Shown here: positions 6,799-9,979 of the stretch, piece after piece
How the letters are laid out: the number at the start of each line of letters is the position of its first letter
Numbering within the stretch: position 1 is the stretch's first letter
Source: a bacterium
Lineage (GTDB): Bacteria > Actinomycetota > Acidimicrobiia > Acidimicrobiales > Bin134
Assembly: GCA_028820035.1 (NCBI GenBank)
Contig: JAPPKI010000012.1
Coordinates: 1 to 9,979 of the forward strand
Reading direction: 5' to 3'
DNA: 9,979 nucleotides
The notes under the pieces: model-generated
The model's input: only the letters and a program-made list of their open reading frames with translations
The model's database searches: none
What the model was told of the DNA's origin: nothing
Program-made: the position numbers and the translations under genes

Positions 6799-7144
6799 GT
6801 CGCAGTTGGTTCGAGGCGACATATGGTCTGTCGATTTCGGATCCAATCCTGAGGACCCTGAGCAAGCACTTCTTCGTCCTGCATTGATCGTCTCCGATGA
6901 CCGACTGCATCACCCGAACCTGAAGATGGTGATCGTGGTGCCAGGCACCTCAACGGTGCGCAGGGTGCCGCTGCACGTGGTGGCCGAGCCGGATAGCCGC
7001 AATGGCTTGGATGAGCCGACAGCCTTCCAAATCGAACAAGTCAGGGCGGTTTCGGTTGGCCGCCTCCGCGAGCGGCTGGGCCAGCTCGATGCAGCCAGCA
7101 GATACGCCATAGACGAGATCCTGCGGAACGCGCTCAGCCTCTAG
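6788..7144 (+). CDS. MazF/PemK-family endoribonuclease toxin
   Basis: A protein of 118 residues from ATG 6788, inside the antitoxin end; longer in-frame starts would overlap the antitoxin heavily. Family motifs of PemK/MazF (PF02452) are clear: RGDIWSVDFG near the N-terminus, then LLRPALIVSDD, the central VVPGTSTVRRVPLHV, and TAFQIEQVRAVSVGRLRERLG near the C-terminus. MazF toxins cleave mRNA, or sometimes rRNA or tRNA, at short sequence motifs and arrest growth when the labile antitoxin is lost. The recognition motif cannot be read from sequence. The frame is intact and probably active. It is convergent with the redoxin gene to its right. The module sits in a stretch with gene relics and a tRNA fragment, as is common for horizontally acquired toxin-antitoxin pairs. 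Confidence 0.9.
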   Translation: MELESQLVRGDIWSVDFGSNPEDPEQALLRPALIVSDDRLHHPNLKMVIVVPGTSTVRRVPLHVVAEPDSRNGLDEPTAFQIEQVRAVSVGRLRERLGQLDAASRYAIDEILRNALSL

Positions 7145-7220
7145 CGCCGCCGCAATTTCCGCTGATACACCGTCGGCAAGACCGATTCCTGATGGGCAAG
7201 CACTTGTCCTAATGGTCAAT

Positions 7221-7249
7221 CGGCGTGTCGCTTGGTGCGCTGCACGCCG
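7221..7249. terminator. Inverted repeat between convergent toxin and selenoprotein genes
   Basis: CGGCGTG and CACGCCG are perfect 7-bp inverted arms around a 15-nt loop, placed between the two convergent stops (7144 and 7252). It could serve as a bidirectional terminator. No T-run accompanies it. Confidence 0.35.
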
Positions 7250-7251
7250 CG

Positions 7252-8406
7252 CTAGCCGCGGAACAGTTGCTTGACTCGCTGGACGGCGGGGGTCCAAAGC
7301 CACTCGGTCTCGGTGAAGCGACGGTAGTTCTCGCCGGGCAGCCCGGTGGGGTCGTAGAAACTCTTGTCGGTGTTCTTACGCAGGTCGGCTGTCCTCTTCA
7401 ATATCTTCCAGGAGGCGTACACCGCCCCCTTGTGGGTCCAGCCCTGCCGCATGTAGTTCCAGTTGTCGGGGGCCAGGTCTTGGGCCGCGGCAAAGTGCTT
7501 GAGGGCGCGCTCGCTGTCGCCCGCTGCCTCGAAGTGCAGCGCCAGCTTGAAAGTCGCCTCGGCCAGCAGCTTGTCGTCGTCGACGGGCTTGAGCTGCTCG
7601 GCCAGCTCCCGGCTCGACCAGACGTGCTCGCTTTCGGCCCCCCGTTCGATCCAGTCGCGGGTGGCATCGGCGAAGGAGTCGTCGCCGGCCCGGACCTTGC
7701 CGAGGCCGAACCCAATGGACACCTCGGACGGGTACACGCCCTCGTTGCTGCGGACGATCTGTCCGTCCTCGTCGATCCAGGCGGCCGACGGCACATTCAC
7801 CCAGCCGAACAGCGAACTGATCTCATGAGTCGGGTCGACGACACAGCGGTAGGTCGGCTTGGCCTTGTCGAACCACTTGTTGATCGCGCTGGGGTCACCG
7901 GAGTCCTGGGCCACGCTGATGAGCTCGAAGCGGTCCGGGCCGATCGATTCGTACAGTTCCTGCCAGACCGGCAGGCTGAAGCGGCAGCCTCACCACGATG
8001 ACCAGGAGAACAGCACCACCTTGCGGCCGCGGAAGTCTGAGAGCTTCAACACGTCGCCGTTGCGGTCAGTCAACTCGAAGTCAGGGGCGACTGCGGACTC
8101 GAGCCCCATGCGGCGGACTTCGGGTATAGAGCCGAGGCTCCATACGTCGCCGTCGCGCACGTACTTCTGGCCCAGCAGGTCGGCGAACTCCGAGTAGTTG
8201 AACCACACCCAGTCCTCGGCGTCGGCAATCCACTCCTCTCGCTTGTGCTCCGGCACCGGCACGCACAGATCGCCCAGGCACGCCCCCTGCGGTTTCATCT
8301 GCCAGCCGGTGGCCTTGGGGAGCTCGCCGAGCCGCACCCACAGGGTCTCGGTGTCGTCAGTCCGCGCGGCGACTTCGTTCGTCTTGCCGTTTGAGAGGAT
8401 GATCAC
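7252..8406 (-). CDS. Redoxin (AhpC/TSA/TlpA-like) selenoprotein with in-frame TGA = Sec139 in a U-G-C motif
   Basis: Read through one TGA (7990-7992), the frame gives 384 residues. GTG 8406 has GGAG five bases upstream. Residues 1-100 form an N-terminal domain with Cys43 and Cys48 (GACLGDLCVPVPE). The thioredoxin-fold redoxin domain starts at VAPDFELTDRNGDVLKLSDF (107 on) and runs into FSWSSW-U139-G-C141-R-FSLPVWQELYE, then continues with FELISVAQDSGD and VPSAAWIDEDG. The TGA falls where TlpA/ResA relatives have the first redox Cys of WC..C. A TPR-like helical stretch follows (ALHFEAAGDSERALKHFAAA), then a tail ending LFRG. No signal peptide is seen. All 245 codons after TGA are intact, a SECIS-like hairpin lies 21-25 nt downstream, and TGA is a stop elsewhere, so selenocysteine fits better than a pseudogene. 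A standard gene caller would split it into two proteins. It is probably a thiol/selenol peroxidase or disulfide reductase. Confidence 0.82.
7954..7992 (-). promoter_or_regulatory. Bacterial SECIS element following the Sec UGA
   Basis: On the minus strand, after TGA (7992-7990), the sequence CTGCC-GGTCT-GGCAG forms a 5-bp stem with a 5-nt apical loop, extended below by CAG/CTG across an internal loop (C versus GAA). The loop lies 21-25 nt after UGA, within the usual range for bacterial SECIS elements. Its GGUCU matches the apical sequence of the E. coli fdhF SECIS, which SelB recognises through loop G and U. Confidence 0.72.
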
Positions 8407-8537
8407 GATTGCTCCAGGAGTCGATGAACCCGGCCACCCAGGCGACCTGCCATTGCCTCACAATATTTGCTACTCCATTGCAACGCACCTAGGCCTACTT
8501 CGAGTTCGACGACCTTGAAGGAGACGGGGACTGCGAC
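8407..8537 (-). promoter_or_regulatory. Upstream region of the selenoprotein gene
   Basis: The region is relatively AT-rich around 8460-8475 and holds a possible -10 (TATTGT, minus strand). The 7-mer CCATTGC (+ strand) occurs twice, at 8450-8456 and 8475-8481, 25 nt apart, a possible activator or repressor site. The + strand from 8499 reads as a short codon-like piece AYFEFDDLEGDGDCD after a TAG; it has no start codon and I cannot assign it. Confidence 0.3.
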
Positions 8538-8568
8538 TGGCGGAAGGTGTGGGATTCAAACCCACGGT
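8538..8568 (-). pseudogene. 3' fragment of a tRNA gene (Ser-like): T-arm, acceptor strand and CCA
   Basis: The minus strand reads ACC, then the T-arm GTGGG-TTTGAAT-CCCAC, the acceptor strand ACCTTCC, discriminator G and CCA. The ACCGTGGG T-arm entry and G73 recall actinobacterial tRNA-Ser. The 7+5 stem spacing does not fit tRNA-Sec (8+5). T-loop position 56 is T instead of the near-invariant C. The 5' three quarters of the tRNA are missing; sequence homologous to the monooxygenase C-terminus begins immediately at 8569. It therefore looks like a displaced tRNA 3' end, as left at integration or recombination sites. Confidence 0.5.
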
Positions 8569-8643
8569 GACCCGGAGGCCGAGGCCGAATAGACCCGGCA
8601 AGTCCACGAGATTGCCGCCAGCGGCTACGAAGGCTTCGTCTTT
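8569..8643 (+). pseudogene. Relic of the C-terminus of the Baeyer-Villiger monooxygenase
   Basis: Positions 8569-8618 match 6161-6210 of the intact gene at about 46 of 50 bases (DPEAEAE-TRQVHEIA). The match then jumps to the copy of 6324 onward (AASGYEGFV). The 126 bases between two copies of ACGAGATCGCCGCC in the intact gene are missing, as expected for deletion between direct repeats. A TGG codon has become TAG (8590-8592). No start or upstream domain remains, so this is a dead fragment. It abuts the tRNA fragment on its left and lies 35 nt from the end of the second DUF1214 gene. Confidence 0.8.
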
Positions 8644-8677
8644 CAATCGACCGTTGGGGCTCTGCTAGATGGCGGGG

Positions 8678-9775
8678 TTAGGAATCCGGGAGTTGGGTGA
8701 AGGGGACTACTTGGGTTTGGGCGGTGGGGAGGGGGGCGGTGGAGCGGAACCAGCGGAGGCTGAGCGATCCGGCGGGATGGCCGGCGGTGTCTAGCCAGTT
8801 GGGCAGGCCGGGGTCTTGGTGGGCAACTACCAGCCGCACTGTGCCGTCGTCGCGGCGCACCGCGGTGTCGCCATTGATGACCGCGGTGCGGGTCCGCCAG
8901 TCCACCGTCTCGCCCCAGTAGTTGAGCAACACCCACGCCCAGTAGTCGGCTCCACCCGACGGGTCGAAGTCCACAACCAGCGCTTCGTCGGGCCCGAGCC
9001 GCCATTCTCCGGATAGGTAACGCACGTTTTCGGGGGTGTGCATGTCGCCTTCGTCAACCAAGGGCGGGAAGGTGTTGACGGGCGCGGTTTGGAGCTTCTC
9101 CTGCTTGTGATTCACCCACCAGTCGAACGCCCCCGCGGCAAAGAGCGCGGCAATCTCCAGCCCCAATTGCAACTGCTCGGGGGTGAGCATGGGAGTCGGC
9201 CCAGCCGCCGGTAGGGCTTTGATGGTCGGGCGGGTGTGGCTCTGACGCACGCTCAGGTCGGTGAAGTAGGTGCGGATGAGCACTGAGCTGGAGTCGGGTT
9301 CTAGGCGGAGTTGGTTGGGATTGTCGGGCTCGGGGTCGGGCGTGAGCAGCAACTCGTAGCTTCCGTCGGGGTCAACTCGAAGGCTTGTGTCCTCCACGGC
9401 ATCCACCAGGCGTCGTCCGCCTTCGCCGGCGAAGTTCCCGGCGTACACCGAAATCTCCACTGCCACCGCTCCGGCCATGGTGGCGTTGATGCGATAAGAG
9501 CGGTTGCCGTCGATATTGGCGGAGAAATAGGTCTGGTCGGGGTTGTCGCCCATGAACTTGCGGATGGTGGTCTGCACATCCACGAACTCTGGGCGGGCCG
9601 GATCGCCCCGCTCCAGGCACTGCTCCAGCCCGAAAGTCACAAATCGGCTCAGCGCCCGGATGCCCTCCGCCCGCACGCCGGGGTCGTCGGGCGCGCCGGG
9701 GGCGAACACCATCTCCGCTTCCCCGGAGAAGATGGCCCCTTCGGCGCTGACGATGTCGACCTGGATCGTGGCCAT
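8678..9775 (-). CDS. Chimera: N-terminus of ATP synthase epsilon (AtpC) fused in frame to DUF1214 paralogue 2
   Basis: A protein of 365 residues. Residues 1 to about 25 (MATIQVDIVS, then FSGEAEMVFAPG) are the first beta strands of F1 epsilon subunit AtpC. From GAPDDPGVRAEGIRALSRF onward it follows DUF1214 paralogue 1 residue by residue to SLSLRWF near the C-terminus. The first 26 residues of paralogue 1 are absent. The switch falls between 9695 and 9715, where both genes read GAG-TGGTG-GCC-like sequence, suggesting microhomology recombination. ATG 9775 lies 32 nt after the atpD stop, with GGAG eight bases upstream: the native atpC initiation site. The rest of AtpC (about 60 residues of beta-sandwich plus the helical hairpin) is missing here, so this cannot work as epsilon. 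The DUF1214 part is intact and would be expressed with the atp operon. A chimeric assembly is the alternative explanation. Confidence 0.8.
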   Translation of the reverse strand: MATIQVDIVSAEGAIFSGEAEMVFAPGAPDDPGVRAEGIRALSRFVTFGLEQCLERGDPARPEFVDVQTTIRKFMGDNPDQTYFSANIDGNRSYRINATMAGAVAVEISVYAGNFAGEGGRRLVDAVEDTSLRVDPDGSYELLLTPDPEPDNPNQLRLEPDSSSVLIRTYFTDLSVRQSHTRPTIKALPAAGPTPMLTPEQLQLGLEIAALFAAGAFDWWVNHKQEKLQTAPVNTFPPLVDEGDMHTPENVRYLSGEWRLGPDEALVVDFDPSGGADYWAWVLLNYWGETVDWRTRTAVINGDTAVRRDDGTVRLVVAHQDPGLPNWLDTAGHPAGSLSLRWFRSTAPLPTAQTQVVPFTQLPDS

Positions 9776-9807
9776 GGCGGGTGCTCCAATCAGTCCGAGC
9801 CGTCGCC

Positions 9808-9979
9808 CTATTGCAGGCGCCTGGCCCGCTCTTCGGCCTCGTCGATGGTGCCGATCATGTAGAACGCCTGCTCCGGCAGGCGGTCGTACTCGCCGGAGAC
9901 GATGGCCTTGAACCCGCTCACGGTGTCCTTCAGCGACACATATTTGCCGGGCGTGCCGGTAAAGGTTTCGGCCACGGTG
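9808..9979 (-). CDS. atpD: ATP synthase F1 beta subunit, C-terminal end (partial; 5' end outside window)
   Basis: The last 56 complete codons of AtpD are present, ending in TAG at 9808-9810. The reading [20 protein letters not shown], then [20 protein letters not shown] is the highly conserved C-terminal helical domain of the catalytic beta subunit, whose DELSEED-region neighbourhood contacts gamma and epsilon. AtpD is the catalytic subunit of the membrane-bound F1Fo ATP synthase, facing the cytoplasm. In nearly all bacteria atpC follows directly. Here the following frame begins as atpC but turns into a DUF1214 protein after about 25 codons. Nothing in the visible part suggests decay: no frameshift, no stop, normal ending. 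Confidence 0.97.
   Translation of the reverse strand, partial: TVAETFTGTPGKYVSLKDTVSGFKAIVSGEYDRLPEQAFYMIGTIDEAEERARRLQ

Noticed and set aside
7174..7195. Second monooxygenase relic (19 of 22 bases match 6223-6244)
   Set aside because: The match is too short. Comparing a GC-rich 10-kb window with itself gives such matches by chance, and the flanks do not extend it convincingly.
7225..8001. 258-residue open frame on the + strand
   Set aside because: It is antisense to the redoxin gene, which has recognisable domain motifs on the minus strand.
7990..8406. Separate 138-residue protein ending at TGA, with a second gene starting at GTG 7914
   Set aside because: Both parts belong to one redoxin fold in the same frame, and the TGA replaces the catalytic Cys with a SECIS-like hairpin behind it. 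GTG 7914 lies inside the thioredoxin-like core and would leave out the active site.
8538..8568. tRNA-Sec: the + strand hairpin shows a loop ATTCAAA with TCA in the anticodon position, next to a selenoprotein gene
   Set aside because: The + strand lacks a D-arm, acceptor pairing and T-arm around it. On the minus strand the same bases form a proper T-arm, acceptor strand, G73 and CCA, with 7+5 rather than 8+5 spacing, so a Ser-like tRNA 3' end fits better.
1..9979. CRISPR array or insertion sequence
   Set aside because: No regularly spaced repeats, transposase motifs or terminal inverted repeats were seen. The only repeated blocks are the paralogous genes and the relic.

Overview
The window is GC-rich bacterial DNA, most likely from a high-GC actinobacterium. 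The end of atpD followed by an atpC start that reads MATIQVDIVS fits that group, and the catabolic gene mix (Rieske oxygenase, amidohydrolases, Baeyer-Villiger-type flavin monooxygenase, DUF1214 proteins) recalls Acidimicrobiia-like lineages. The lineage is an inference. TGA is an ordinary stop in several genes here, so the standard code applies.

Layout. Positions 1-3341 (+) hold a tight catabolic operon: the end of an Amidohydrolase_2 (ACMSD-like) hydrolase, a COG1228-type amidohydrolase whose first metal motif HxH reads ExD, a Rieske non-haem iron oxygenase alpha subunit, and a small helical protein overlapping it by 4 nt. tRNA-Arg(ACG) follows at 3414-3491 (-). A DUF1214 protein (3583-4707, -) and a Baeyer-Villiger-type flavin monooxygenase (4769-6379, +, no standard start codon) are divergent. 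Next comes a MazEF-like toxin-antitoxin pair (6547-7144, +) with a repeated palindromic operator. Convergent to it lies a redoxin gene (7252-8406, -) interrupted by one in-frame TGA exactly at the redox-active position, with a SECIS-like hairpin just downstream. I read it as a single 384-residue selenoprotein with a U-G-C motif. Upstream of it are a 3' fragment of a tRNA (Ser-like) and a degraded copy of the flavin monooxygenase C-terminus. The window ends with a second DUF1214 gene (8678-9775, -), whose first ~25 codons are the start of atpC, and with the end of atpD (9808-9979, -).

How it fits together. The left operon probably oxidises and hydrolyses an unknown organic substrate. The DUF1214/monooxygenase block has been duplicated. 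The second copy is broken: its monooxygenase survives only as a relic abutting the tRNA fragment, and its DUF1214 reading frame has been spliced in frame onto the atpC start behind atpD. The right half therefore looks like a recombination-prone accessory region (tRNA fragment, toxin-antitoxin pair, duplicated and chimeric genes). The strongest observations are the unannotated selenoprotein with its SECIS and the AtpC-DUF1214 chimera.
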